Origin: Nevskia sp.
GTDB taxonomy: Bacteria > Pseudomonadota > Gammaproteobacteria > Nevskiales > Nevskiaceae
Direction: 5' to 3'
Assembly: GCA_021732745.1 (NCBI GenBank)
Contig: JAKFUK010000001.1
Span: 1,128,931-1,192,930, forward strand
DNA length: 64,000 nt
The notes beneath the pieces were generated by a model. That model saw only the letters and a program-made list of their open reading frames with translations. It did no database searches and was not told the DNA's origin. Both the position numbers and the translations under genes were made by a program. Positions 43,257 to 51,670 of this stretch are shown one piece after another; position 1 is the stretch's first letter, and the number at the start of each line of letters is the position of its first letter.

Positions 43257-44101
43257 GCGGTCGGCGTGCGATACCACTCGGGCCGTCCGGCCAGCCACAG
43301 CTCGCCCCACAGCTTGCCGCCGCCATCGACGGTCAGCGTCTCGCCGGTGATGAAGCTGGCGCTGGGCGATGACAGGTACACGCAGGCTTCGGCGATCTCC
43401 ATCGGCGTGCCCGGCCGCTTGAACGGGTTGGCCAGCGGAAACTCGGCGACCGCTTCCGGCGGATAGACATCCAGCCCTTCGCTCGCGGTCAGTCCGGGCG
43501 CCACGGCATTGACGCGAATGCCCAGCGGCGCCCATTCGACGGCGACCGTGCGCATCGCGCCGACGATGCCGGCGCGAGCGGCCTGGGTATGCGCGACACC
43601 GGGCATGCCGCGCTCCAGCACCACGATCACGTTGACGATCGAGCCGCCGCGCTGCAGGTCTCGCCAGCGTTGCGCCGCGCGCTGCATGACGAACCAGGAA
43701 TTGTTGAGGTTGTTGCTGATCACCGCGTTCCAGCCCTTGGGGCTCATGTCGATCGCGTTTTGCGGAAACTGGCCGCCAGCACTGTTGACGACCACGTCGG
43801 GCATGCCGACTTCGGCTTCGATGCGCTCGAACAGCGCAACCACGTTGTCGTGCTCGCGCAACTGGGTCGCCATGCCGTGCATCGTCGTGCCCTTGCCGCG
43901 CGCGAACGCGACAACCGCGTCGAGCTTGTCCTGCGAGCGGCCGGTGATCACGACGGTGGCACCGAGCCGGGCGAAGGTCAGTGCCGTGGCGCGGCCGATG
44001 CCGCTGCCGCCGCCACAGACCAGGGCGATCCGGTTCTGGAACAGATCGGTGCGGAACGCAGTCGGTGCTGCCCAGAGCGCTTCCAGCAGGTCCGCAGTCA
44101 C
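43253..44101 (-). CDS. Short-chain dehydrogenase/reductase, PECR/AtuG-like
   Basis: The start is a GTG overlapping the stop of the acyl-CoA dehydrogenase gene (GTGA). The 282-residue protein has the Rossmann motif ALVCGGGSGIGRATA and NSAGGQ, and the VNAVAPG and TGETLTVDGG segments of SDRs. The usual YxxxK site reads AHTQAARAG. This matches the HSGAARAG form found in peroxisomal trans-2-enoyl-CoA reductase and related acyl-CoA-handling SDRs, so the change is family-typical and not decay. It likely acts on a CoA-bound intermediate. It is co-transcribed with the dehydrogenase. Confidence 0.88.
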   Translation of the reverse strand: MTADLLEALWAAPTAFRTDLFQNRIALVCGGGSGIGRATALTFARLGATVVITGRSQDKLDAVVAFARGKGTTMHGMATQLREHDNVVALFERIEAEVGMPDVVVNSAGGQFPQNAIDMSPKGWNAVISNNLNNSWFVMQRAAQRWRDLQRGGSIVNVIVVLERGMPGVAHTQAARAGIVGAMRTVAVEWAPLGIRVNAVAPGLTASEGLDVYPPEAVAEFPLANPFKRPGTPMEIAEACVYLSSPSASFITGETLTVDGGGKLWGELWLAGRPEWYRTPTA

Positions 44102-45297
44102 GAGGCCAGCAACTCCTTGGCGATGATCATCTTGCGCACCTCGCTGGTGCCGGCACCGATCTCCAGCAGCTTGATCGAGCGGTACAGGCGGTTGACCTCG
44201 CTTTCCCAGATGTAGCCCGAACCGCCATGCACCTGCACGGCATCGTTGAGCACCTGATTCATGGTCTCGGCCACGTACAGCACACCGGCGGCGGTCAGCT
44301 TGTGGATCTCGCCACGGCCACCGCCGTCCTCGCCGATGACGGTAGCGGCGCGCAGCACCTGATAAGTGAACAGCCGCATGCTTTCAACGCGCGTGTACAT
44401 GTCGGCGAGCTTGGCCTGCACCATCTGGAAATCGCTGATCGGCCGCCCGAACTGCTTGCGCTGACGGGCGTAGTCGAGCGCCAGGGCAAAAGCGCGTTCG
44501 GCGATGCCAAGGCAGATCGGCGAGATCATTGCCCGCTCGAGGTCCAGCCCGGACATCACCACCTTGACGCCGCGGTTCTCGCCGCCCACCAGGTTCTCGG
44601 CCGGAACGCGGCAGTCTTCGAACACCAGTTCGCCGGTCTGCGAGCCGCGGAAACCCATCTTGTTGAGCTTCTGCGCGACCTTGAAGCCGGGGAAATCCTT
44701 CTCGACGATGAATGCGCTGATGCCCTGCGCGCCGCGGTCCTTGTCGGTCTTGGCGTAGACCAGCAGCACATCGGCGATGGGGCCGTTGGTGATGTAGAGC
44801 TTGCTGCCGTTGAGCACGTAATGGCCGCCCTCGCGGCGCGCGGTGGTGCGCATCGAGCCCAGGGCATCGGAGCCGGCACCGGGTTCGGTCAGGCCCAGCG
44901 CGCCGATCAGCTCGCCCTTGCACATGCCCGGCACGAAGCGCTGCTGCTGCTCGGCATTGGCGTTGCGCAAGATGTTGTGCAGGCACAGGTTCTCGTGCGC
45001 GACCCAGGCCAAGCCCAGCGCGTGGTTCCAGCGCGATATCGCCTGCAGGATCAGGCCGGAGGTGAACAGATCCATGCCGGCACCGCCGAGCGCTGTCGGC
45101 GCAGTGACCCCGAAATAGCCGGTCTGGCCGATCTTCGGAAAGATGTCGGTGGGCCACCACTCTTCATCGTCCATGCGCTGCGCGAGCGGGTAGACCTCCT
45201 TCTGCGCGAAGCGGTCCGCCATCGCCAGGATCTCGATCTCCTCGCTGCTGAGGCCGGTGAAGGCCTGAAGCACCGAACCACCATGCTGTTCTGACAT
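44098..45297 (-). CDS. Isovaleryl-CoA-dehydrogenase-type acyl-CoA dehydrogenase (AtuD-like by context)
   Basis: The 399-residue flavoprotein has ALGLTEPGAGSDALG and YITNGPIADVLLVYAKT (flavin and substrate region), RKQFGRPISDFQMVQ and QVHGGSGYIWESEVNRLYR. The C-terminal motif is LLEIGAGTSEVRKMI, with Ala where medium-chain enzymes have the catalytic Glu. The Glu instead lies in SGLDLERAMIS. That exchange is the hallmark of isovaleryl-CoA and related branched-chain dehydrogenases. It should introduce the alpha,beta double bond before carboxylation. It is divergent from the hydratase gene, with two operator-like palindromes between. Confidence 0.92.
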   Translation of the reverse strand: MSEQHGGSVLQAFTGLSSEEIEILAMADRFAQKEVYPLAQRMDDEEWWPTDIFPKIGQTGYFGVTAPTALGGAGMDLFTSGLILQAISRWNHALGLAWVAHENLCLHNILRNANAEQQQRFVPGMCKGELIGALGLTEPGAGSDALGSMRTTARREGGHYVLNGSKLYITNGPIADVLLVYAKTDKDRGAQGISAFIVEKDFPGFKVAQKLNKMGFRGSQTGELVFEDCRVPAENLVGGENRGVKVVMSGLDLERAMISPICLGIAERAFALALDYARQRKQFGRPISDFQMVQAKLADMYTRVESMRLFTYQVLRAATVIGEDGGGRGEIHKLTAAGVLYVAETMNQVLNDAVQVHGGSGYIWESEVNRLYRSIKLLEIGAGTSEVRKMIIAKELLAS

Positions 45298-45314
45298 CGC
45301 CCGTCGTCCTCTTT

Positions 45315-45329
45315 GTGAGCTTTGCTCAC
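45315..45329. promoter_or_regulatory. Operator-like palindrome GTGAG-N5-CTCAC, copy 1
   Basis: The sequence is GTGAGCTTTGCTCAC, a perfect inverted repeat lying 18 bases upstream of the acyl-CoA dehydrogenase start. The same GTGAG-N5-CTCAC pattern recurs at 45437-45451 and, with one mismatch, before the TetR gene. This is probably a binding site for the local TetR regulator. Confidence 0.75.
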
Positions 45330-45435
45330 TTTAAACGCGAATATCTCAGGTCCGGCTCGGATCGGCAATGCAGGCTGACGCTTATCCTCATGCCATAACG
45401 CTATCGGACGCCGCCTTGACGCTTCGGTCGTTTTC

Positions 45436-45452
45436 AGTGAGCATCACTCACT
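45436..45452. promoter_or_regulatory. Operator-like palindrome GTGAG-N5-CTCAC, copy 2
   Basis: AGTGAG and CTCACT flank a CATCA centre, a perfect 6-bp inverted repeat 50 bases upstream of the hydratase start. With copy 1, about 120 bases away, it frames the divergent promoter region of the two catabolic operons. Confidence 0.75.
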
Positions 45453-45501
45453 TGCATGCTTTGAAGCCGCCTGCCTCGCCCCTCGCCTGCCCGGAATCCC
45501 G

Positions 45502-46284
45502 ATGACCCTTCCCGTTCTCGTCGAACGCCGCGACGGCGTGCAGTGGATCACCCTGAACCGCGCCGAGCGCCGCAACGCTTTGAACGAAGAGGTCGTTCGC
45601 CTGATCCGAGAAGGCATCGCGGTTGCTGTCGCGGATCGCGACTGCCGCGCCATCGTGCTGACCGGCACCGGAGACAAGGCCTTCTGCGCCGGTGGCGACC
45701 TGCAGAAGAATGCCGACGGCAATCCTTTCGGCATCGACTATTCGCGCCCGCAGCACTACATGGTCGAGCTGTTCAAAGTGATGCAGGACTGCACGCTGCC
45801 GATCATCGCCCGCGTCAACGGCCATGCATTGGCAGGTGGCTTCGGCCTGCTGTGTGCCTGCGACATGGCGATTGCTGCCGACGACATCCGCATCGGCGCG
45901 CCGGAATCCCGCATCGGCATGACGCCGATGACCATCCTGCCATTCATGCTGCGAGTGATTCCGGCGCGACGCCTGCAGGAAATCTGCATCACCGGCGAAC
46001 AGTTCACCGCTGGTGATGCACTCGACTGGGGCATCGTCAATTACGTGGTGCCGCGCGAGCAGCTGGACGAGAAAGTTCAGTGGCTGCTCGGCCGTGTGAC
46101 CAGCGCCTCGCCGACCGCCGTGCGTCTGGGCAAGCAGACCTTCAACGCGATGCGCGACCTGAGCCTGCGCGAGGCGCTGGAGTACGCGCAGGTGATGTTC
46201 CTGCCAATGGCCTCGACCGCCGATGCGCTCGAAGGTCGCGCGTCCTTTGTCGAAAAGCGCGCCCCGAACTACAGCGGCTACTGA
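45502..46284 (+). CDS. Enoyl-CoA hydratase/isomerase family protein (AtuE-like by context)
   Basis: The 260-residue crotonase-fold protein has the oxyanion-hole segments AFCAGGDL and NGHALAGGFGLLCACD and a Glu in GAPESRIGM at the position of a catalytic acid. It probably hydrates the glutaconyl-CoA-type product made by the carboxylase encoded downstream. It is the first gene of the plus-strand operon; the AtuA remnant begins two bases after its stop. Its exact substrate is inferred only from cluster similarity to atu. Confidence 0.9.
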   Translation: MTLPVLVERRDGVQWITLNRAERRNALNEEVVRLIREGIAVAVADRDCRAIVLTGTGDKAFCAGGDLQKNADGNPFGIDYSRPQHYMVELFKVMQDCTLPIIARVNGHALAGGFGLLCACDMAIAADDIRIGAPESRIGMTPMTILPFMLRVIPARRLQEICITGEQFTAGDALDWGIVNYVVPREQLDEKVQWLLGRVTSASPTAVRLGKQTFNAMRDLSLREALEYAQVMFLPMASTADALEGRASFVEKRAPNYSGY

Positions 46285-46286
46285 GC

Positions 46287-46463
46287 ATGAAGGCTTCTGT
46301 CCGCATCGGCTGCGGCCCCAGCTTCTGGGGCGATGCCGCCGAGGGCTCGCGCTGGCTGCGTCTGATTGATGTCGCCTGCGGCCGCTCTGGCGACAAGGGC
46401 ATGGCGGCCTGTATCGGCGTGCTCGCGTGGCATCCCGAGTCCCTGCTGGAGCTGCGCGATTGA
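46287..46463 (+). pseudogene. Mini-AtuA: N-terminal and C-terminal ends of an AtuA-family protein joined, centre deleted
   Basis: This 58-codon frame starts with MKASVRIGCGPSFWGDAA, which resembles the N-terminus of the AtuA family (about 450-600 residues). It passes within a few residues to LRLIDVACGRSGDKGMAACIGV, the AtuA C-terminal domain signature, and stops soon after. The large middle part and the extreme C-terminus are missing. The frame is intact and neatly coupled: ATG two bases after the hydratase stop, and its TGA overlaps the TTG of the biotin carboxylase gene. It may be a relic kept for translational coupling. Family matching is from memory of the signatures. Confidence 0.65.
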
Positions 46464-47950
46464 AACCTCATCACTGGCCGTTCGACACCGTGCTGGTCGC
46501 CAACCGCGGCGAGATTGCCGTGCGCGTGCTGCGCACCGTGCAGAAGCTCGGACTGCGTGGCGCGGTGATCCACCACGCTGCGGACCGCAATACGCTGGCG
46601 GTGCGCATGGCGGATCAGGCCATCGAGATCACGGGCGTGACGCCGGTCGCGTCCTATCTGGACGGCGCGCAGATTCTCGCCGCTGCGAAATCCTGCGGTG
46701 CTGGCGCGATTCATCCGGGTTACGGATTCCTGTCGGAGAACGCGGGTTTCTGCCGCGCGGTCGAGGCCGCAGGACTGGTGTTCATTGGCCCTGCGCCGGA
46801 ACAGATCGAACTGATGGGCGACAAGGTGCGCGCGCGCAACTTCGTCGAAAAGGCCGGCTTCCCGGTCGCGCCGAGCGCGATCGAGGACGACGACCCGGCG
46901 AGTTTCAACAAGCGCGCGCGCGAGGTCGGCACGCCGCTGCTGATCAAGCCTTCGGCCGGTGGTGGTGGCAAGGGCATGCGCATCGTCCGCGATCTGTCGG
47001 TGCTCGATGTCGAGATCGAGCGCGCGCGCAGCGAAGGGAGCCGCTACTTCGGCGATGGCCGTTTGTACGTCGAACGCTATATCGAGAATCCGCGCCACAT
47101 CGAGGTACAGGTGCTTGGCGATGCGCAGGGCAACGTCGTGCACCTGTACGAGCGCGAGTGCTCGGTGCAGCGACGCTTCCAGAAGATCGTCGAGGAAACG
47201 CCGTCGCCCGCGCTGACGCCGGAGCTGCGCATGAAGATCTGCGAAACCGCAGTCGGCATTGCGCGCAGCGCGGGCTATCGCAACGCGGGCACGGTGGAAT
47301 TCATCTTTGGCCCGTCTGGTGAGTTCTATTTCCTCGAGATGAACACGCGACTCCAAGTGGAGCACCCGGTTACCGAGGAAACCACAGGCAAGGATCTCGT
47401 ACACGAACAATTGCGCATCGCGGCAGGAGAGAGACTTGGCTATGCGCAGGCCGATGTGACGAGCGCCGGCCATGCCATCGAGCTGCGCATCTACGCCGAA
47501 GACCCGGGCCGTGGCTACACGCCCACGACCGGTCCCATTCTTACCCTGCATCCGCCACAGGGCGAAGGCGTTCGCTGGGACAGCGGCGTGGTGCAAGGCG
47601 GCGAAGTCACCAGCGCATTCGATCCGATGATCGCCAAGCTGATCGTGCACGGCGCGAATCGCAGCGAGGCCATCGCACGCGCCGACCGCGCACTCGGCGA
47701 GACCGTGCTGCTCGGCTGCAAGACCAACGCGGCATTCCTGCGTCGGCTGATCCGCCACCCGGCTTTCGTCGCCGGTGACGTGCACACCGGCTTTCTGGAC
47801 GCGAATCCGCAGATCGCGGCCGACCCGGCGCTGTCCATCGAAATGCTGAACGCGCTGCTCGCGGCAGCGAGCCTCAGCACGCGACCGATGCGCGACTCAG
47901 CCGATGCGGTGCCCGATCTGCATGCCGCCATCGGTTCCTGGAGCAACTGA
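46460..47950 (+). CDS. Acyl-CoA carboxylase biotin carboxylase subunit (AtuF/LiuD N-terminal part)
   Basis: The start is taken as a TTG at 46460 that overlaps the preceding stop (TTGA) with a GGAG eight bases upstream; a GTG at 46427 is the alternative. The 496-residue protein is a complete biotin carboxylase: ANRGEIAVRVLRT, IHPGYGFLSENAGF, ATP-grasp loop KPSAGGGGKGMRIV, RDCSVQRR-like ECSVQRRFQKI, and EMNTRLQVEHPVTE. It ends without the BT and biotin carrier domains that LiuD and AtuF carry in one chain of about 650 residues. Those lie in the next gene, so the alpha subunit is split here. Confidence 0.93.
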   Translation: MKPHHWPFDTVLVANRGEIAVRVLRTVQKLGLRGAVIHHAADRNTLAVRMADQAIEITGVTPVASYLDGAQILAAAKSCGAGAIHPGYGFLSENAGFCRAVEAAGLVFIGPAPEQIELMGDKVRARNFVEKAGFPVAPSAIEDDDPASFNKRAREVGTPLLIKPSAGGGGKGMRIVRDLSVLDVEIERARSEGSRYFGDGRLYVERYIENPRHIEVQVLGDAQGNVVHLYERECSVQRRFQKIVEETPSPALTPELRMKICETAVGIARSAGYRNAGTVEFIFGPSGEFYFLEMNTRLQVEHPVTEETTGKDLVHEQLRIAAGERLGYAQADVTSAGHAIELRIYAEDPGRGYTPTTGPILTLHPPQGEGVRWDSGVVQGGEVTSAFDPMIAKLIVHGANRSEAIARADRALGETVLLGCKTNAAFLRRLIRHPAFVAGDVHTGFLDANPQIAADPALSIEMLNALLAAASLSTRPMRDSADAVPDLHAAIGSWSN

Positions 47951-48447
47951 TGCACCACGCCTTCACGCTCGCTGACGCCGAGCACAACCTGGCGCTGTCG
48001 CGCTCGCGCGAGGCTTATCGCCTGCATGTCGGCGACGCCGTGCTCGATGTGGACCTGCGCACCGCTGCCGATGGCAAGTGCTGGCTCACCGTCGGCAATC
48101 GCCATGCGGAGATCGTGATTGCGACGCGCGGTGACGAGGTGTTCGTGCATCTTGACGGCGAGACGCATGCGCTGCGCTATCGCCACCCGCTGGATCGCCT
48201 CGCCGCACAGGTCGGGGGTGGCGCGGACGACGGCATCTTCGCGCCGATGCCCGGCAGCATCGTGGCCGTGCAGGTGGCGGCCGGAGACGCGGTAACGAAG
48301 GGTCAGACGCTGCTGGTGATGGAAAGCATGAAGATGGAAACAAGCCTGGTTGCGTCGCGCGATGGCGTGGTTGCGACAGTGCGCTTCGAGACGGGACAGA
48401 GCTTCGAGCGCGACGCGCTGCTGCTGTCGCTGGAGCCGCGCGAATGA
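47950..48447 (+). CDS. Biotin carboxyl carrier subunit of acyl-CoA carboxylase
   Basis: The ATG shares its A with the stop of the biotin carboxylase gene (TGATG). The 165-residue protein has an N-terminal beta-rich part (about 1-85) resembling the BT linker domain of LiuD/AtuF. A biotinyl domain follows (IFAPMPGSIVAVQVAAGDAV) with biotin-accepting Lys128 in VMESMKMETS. It carries carboxybiotin between the carboxylase and the transferase encoded on either side. It looks like the detached C-terminal third of an AtuF-type alpha subunit. Confidence 0.92.
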   Translation: MHHAFTLADAEHNLALSRSREAYRLHVGDAVLDVDLRTAADGKCWLTVGNRHAEIVIATRGDEVFVHLDGETHALRYRHPLDRLAAQVGGGADDGIFAPMPGSIVAVQVAAGDAVTKGQTLLVMESMKMETSLVASRDGVVATVRFETGQSFERDALLLSLEPRE

Positions 48448-50051
48448 AGCGCATCGAATCCCGCCTCAACACCGCATCTGCCGAATTCCAGGCCAACGCC
48501 GCCCACAACCGCACGCTCGCCAATGCCTTCCGCGAGAAGCAGCGCGCAGTGCGCGATGACCGTCCGCAGCGCGACATCGACCGCCTGCGTTCGCAGAACA
48601 AGCTGCTGGTCCGCGAGCGCCTGAAGCTGCTGCTCGATCCGTGCACGCCCTTCCTCGAATTCTCCTCGCTTGCCGCCAACGAGGCCTATGACGGCGAGGT
48701 GCCGGGCGCGGCCTGCGTGACCGGCATCGGTATCGTCTCCGGCCGTGAGTGCGTGATCAACGCGGGCGATGCGAGCGTCAAGGGTGGGGCCTGGTACCCG
48801 CTGACGGTGAAGAAAACCGTGCGCGCGCTCGACATCGCCATCGAGAACCGCCTGCCGGTCGTGCATCTCTGCGATTCCGCCGGTGGCTTCCTGCCGCTGC
48901 AAGCGGATCTCTTCGCCGACAAGCAGATGGCTGGCCGCATCTTCCGCAATCAATGCATGTTGTCGAAGATGGGCGTGCAGCAGGTGTCGGTGGTGCTCGG
49001 ACATTGCACGGCCGGTGGTGCCTATGTGCCGGCGCTGTCGGACTACAACGTCATCGTGCGCGGCACCGGCGCGATCTTCCTCGCCGGGCCGCCGCTGGTG
49101 AAGGCGGCGACGGGTGAGGAAAATACCGTCGATGAACTGGGGGGCGCTGACATGCACACCCGTGTGTCCGGCACCGCGGACTACCCGGCCTCCAGCGAGG
49201 AAGAAGCGATCGCGATCGCCCGCGACATCGTGGCCCAGTTCAAGCGGCCAACCAAGGCGGCGATCGAATGGCAGCAGCCGGAAGATCCTTACTACGACCC
49301 ACGCGAGCTGTACGGCGTGCTGCCGCAGGACATCAAGCAGCAGTTCGACATGCGCGAAGTGCTGGCGCGCCTCGTCGATGGCTCACGCTTCCACGAATAC
49401 CAGCCGAACTACGGCAAGACGCTGATCTGCGGCTACGCGCATCTCTGGGGTTACAAGATCGGCGTGCTCGCGAACAACGGCGTGCTGTTCAACGACTCCA
49501 GCCTGAAAGGTGCGCACTTCATCGAACTGTGCAACCAGAACCGCACGCCACTGCTATTTCTGCAGAACATCACCGGCTTCATGGTCGGCCGCGAATACGA
49601 GCGTCGCGGCATCACCAAGGACGGCGCGAAGATGATCATGGCGGTGTCGAACTGCGAAGTGCCGAAATTCACCGTGATGTGTCACGGCTCCTTCGGTGCG
49701 GGCAACTACGGCATGAGCGGACGCGCCTTCGATTCACGCTTCCTGTTCTCCTGGCCGCAGTCGCAGACCTCGGTGATGGGTGCCGAGCAGGCGGCGAACG
49801 TGCTGGCCGACGTGAAGATTCGCCAACTCGCCAAACAGGGCATGAAGCTCAGCCAGGCCGAAATTGATGCGATCCGCGACCCGGTGCTTGGCGAGTTCAA
49901 GCGCAAGCAGAGCGCGTACTGGAGCACCTCGGAGATCTGGGACGACGGCATCCTCGATCCGGTGGACACGCGCAACGCGCTGGGCATTGCAATCAGTGCA
50001 GCACTGAACACGCCGATTGGCGATCCGCGCTACGGCGTGTTCCGGCTTTGA
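48444..50051 (+). CDS. Acyl-CoA carboxylase carboxyltransferase (beta) subunit, geranyl-/methylcrotonyl-CoA carboxylase type (AtuC-like)
   Basis: The ATG overlaps the preceding stop (ATGA). The 535-residue protein has both crotonase-like halves of the carboxyltransferase: AGGFLPLQADLFADK, GHCTAGGAYVPALSDYN, IFLAGPPLVKAATGE, then LLFLQNITGFMVGREYERRGI, GSFGAGNYGMSGRAFDSRF and VMGAEQAANVLADV. The overall pattern is that of methylcrotonyl-CoA and geranyl-CoA carboxylases. Which substrate is used cannot be decided here. Absence of HMG-CoA lyase and the presence of TetR, ligase and AtuA-like pieces favour an isoprenoid-type acid over leucine. Confidence 0.93.
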   Translation: MKRIESRLNTASAEFQANAAHNRTLANAFREKQRAVRDDRPQRDIDRLRSQNKLLVRERLKLLLDPCTPFLEFSSLAANEAYDGEVPGAACVTGIGIVSGRECVINAGDASVKGGAWYPLTVKKTVRALDIAIENRLPVVHLCDSAGGFLPLQADLFADKQMAGRIFRNQCMLSKMGVQQVSVVLGHCTAGGAYVPALSDYNVIVRGTGAIFLAGPPLVKAATGEENTVDELGGADMHTRVSGTADYPASSEEEAIAIARDIVAQFKRPTKAAIEWQQPEDPYYDPRELYGVLPQDIKQQFDMREVLARLVDGSRFHEYQPNYGKTLICGYAHLWGYKIGVLANNGVLFNDSSLKGAHFIELCNQNRTPLLFLQNITGFMVGREYERRGITKDGAKMIMAVSNCEVPKFTVMCHGSFGAGNYGMSGRAFDSRFLFSWPQSQTSVMGAEQAANVLADVKIRQLAKQGMKLSQAEIDAIRDPVLGEFKRKQSAYWSTSEIWDDGILDPVDTRNALGIAISAALNTPIGDPRYGVFRL

Positions 50052-50474
50052 TGCGTTCTTGCCGGCGATAGCGCGCGTGGCGTCGCAGTCCCGGCCTCTA
50101 TTCCAGCCCTCATTCCACCTTGATCGGTACTTCGAGCGACAAGATCTTGCGGCGTCTTCAACCGATGCCGGCGCCAAGTACCCACCCGGTGATTGATCAG
50201 CAGCAGGGCAGCGCTCTTCGGCGGTGAATCGTTCAGTCTTCATGCACCGAAACCCGTTTGCGTTCCAGCAAAGACCCGGCACTTCATCGAGTTCTTGCTG
50301 GAAAACTCGGATCGACAGCCGGAAGTGCATCCGTCGAGTCGGCCTTGCCGAAAGACCATCCAGCGGGACCGGGCTGGCCCACGGGCACACGATTTTCGGA
50401 AGGCAGCTGTTGGGCTGGGAAGTTGGGGGACGCCGGTCCGAATTGCACCAGCATGGCTCCCGACAAGCGCCGGG
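50052..50474. other. Intergenic region, no gene supported
   Basis: These ~420 bases lie between the convergent carboxylase operon and the tRNA-Gln terminator. Short frames on both strands are Arg/Ser-rich, lack ribosome sites and recall no family. I see no strong terminator directly after the carboxyltransferase gene. Confidence 0.55.
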
Positions 50475-50511
50475 CAAAAATAAAGGGACCGACACTTTCG
50501 TGTAAGTCCCT
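50475..50511 (-). terminator. Rho-independent terminator downstream of tRNA-Gln
   Basis: On the minus strand AGGGAC pairs with GTCCCT at 50484-50511, with an inner 4-bp stem (ACAC/GTGT) and a GAAA-type loop. TTATTTTT follows directly at 50475-50483. Position about 20 bases after the tRNA 3' end makes it the tRNA terminator. Confidence 0.85.
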
Positions 50512-50531
50512 GTATTTATTGCTACTTTTAC

Positions 50532-50605
50532 TGGCTGGGAGACTAGGACTCGAACCTAGATAAACAGAGTCAGAATCTGTTGTCCTGCCATTAGACGATC
50601 TCCCA
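50532..50605 (-). tRNA. tRNA-Gln (anticodon CTG)
   Basis: Read on the minus strand from 50605, the acceptor stem TGGGAGA pairs with TCTCCCA, followed by discriminator G and an encoded CCA ending at 50532. The anticodon stem ACAGA/TCTGT encloses loop TTCTGAC, giving anticodon CTG. The T arm has GGTTCGAGTCC. The length is 74 bases including CCA. Confidence 0.95.
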
Positions 50606-50663
50606 AAAACTGTGAAGCTTTCGACCGTGGCGACGCCGATCAAGGCATCGCCACGACTGTCGA

Positions 50664-51071
50664 TTAGCGCTTCGAGTACTGCGGTGCGCGACGGGCGCCG
50701 TGCAGGCCGACCTTCTTGCGCTCGACTTCGCGAGCATCGCGAGTGACCAGACCGGCAGCACGAAGACCCGGACGCAGGGCTTCATCGTACTTGATCAGGG
50801 CGCGGGTCAGGCCGTGGCGGATCGCGCCGGCCTGGCCGTTCGGGCCGCCACCGGCGACCGTCACCAGAATGTCGAACCGGCCGACGCAGTCGGACACTTC
50901 GAGCGGCTGGCGAACCAGCATGCGCGAGGTTTCGCGGCCGAAGTAGGCCTCGACGGTCTTGCCGTTGATGACGATGTCACCCTTGCCCGGACGGATGAAG
51001 ACGCGGGCGGCGGCGGTCTTGCGGCGACCGGTGCCGTAATGCTGATCAGCAGGCTGCTTGAGCGTGGCCAT
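50664..51071 (-). CDS. rpsI: 30S ribosomal protein S9
   Basis: The 135-residue protein has the S9 core ([60 protein letters not shown]) and the invariant C-terminal KR after YS. It belongs to the small ribosomal subunit, where the tail touches P-site tRNA. It is three bases after rplM in the standard rplM-rpsI operon, and tRNA-Gln lies 58 bases further on. Confidence 0.99.
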   Translation of the reverse strand: MATLKQPADQHYGTGRRKTAAARVFIRPGKGDIVINGKTVEAYFGRETSRMLVRQPLEVSDCVGRFDILVTVAGGGPNGQAGAIRHGLTRALIKYDEALRPGLRAAGLVTRDAREVERKKVGLHGARRAPQYSKR

Positions 51072-51074
51072 GGA

Positions 51075-51509
51075 TTAACCCTTGAGCGTGAAAGTGACAG
51101 GCTGCTGCGCGGTGTGCGGGTGCTCGGCACCGGCGTAGACCTTCAGCTTGCGGTACTGCGCGTAGCCCAGCGGGCCCTTCGGCAGCATGCCCTTGATCGC
51201 CTTCTCGATGACGCGCTCCGGGTGCTCGGCCATCATCTTGCCGAGCGTGGTGAACTTGATGCCACCCGGGTATTCGGTATGACGCCAGTAGATCTTGCCT
51301 TCGGCCTTGTTGCCGGTAGCGCGGATCTTCGAGGCGTTGATGACAATGACGTAGTCGCCAGTGTCGATGTGCGGCGTGAACTCAGCCTTGTGCTTGCCGC
51401 GCAGACGGCGCGCGACTTCCGAAGCGAGTCGGCCGAGAACAACGCCTTCGGCGTCGATCACTGACCATTCGCGCTTCGCATTCTCGTTGGTTGCGAAATA
51501 AGTGCTCAT
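51075..51509 (-). CDS. rplM: 50S ribosomal protein L13
   Basis: The 144-residue protein shows the L13 pattern: [79 protein letters not shown]. It is the first gene of the rplM-rpsI operon; the 160 bases upstream must contain the promoter. Confidence 0.99.
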   Translation of the reverse strand: MSTYFATNENAKREWSVIDAEGVVLGRLASEVARRLRGKHKAEFTPHIDTGDYVIVINASKIRATGNKAEGKIYWRHTEYPGGIKFTTLGKMMAEHPERVIEKAIKGMLPKGPLGYAQYRKLKVYAGAEHPHTAQQPVTFTLKG

Positions 51510-51670
51510 GAATCCTGCTCTTGGACCCCGCGGGCCATGCGGCCGGGAGGCGATTATTGTTCAGTCGGCCGATGTGGCTGGACGACCTCGGGCAAAACGA
51601 GCGCGGAGTTTAGAGAGCTGCGCCTGCCGTTGCAAGGCGGATCGCGGCGAAAACCGGTCTGGCGACGAAA

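Noticed and set aside
50193..50563. Short frames between the carboxylase operon and tRNA-Gln
   Set aside because: They lack ribosome sites, run into the tRNA terminator and tRNA, and show no family resemblance.
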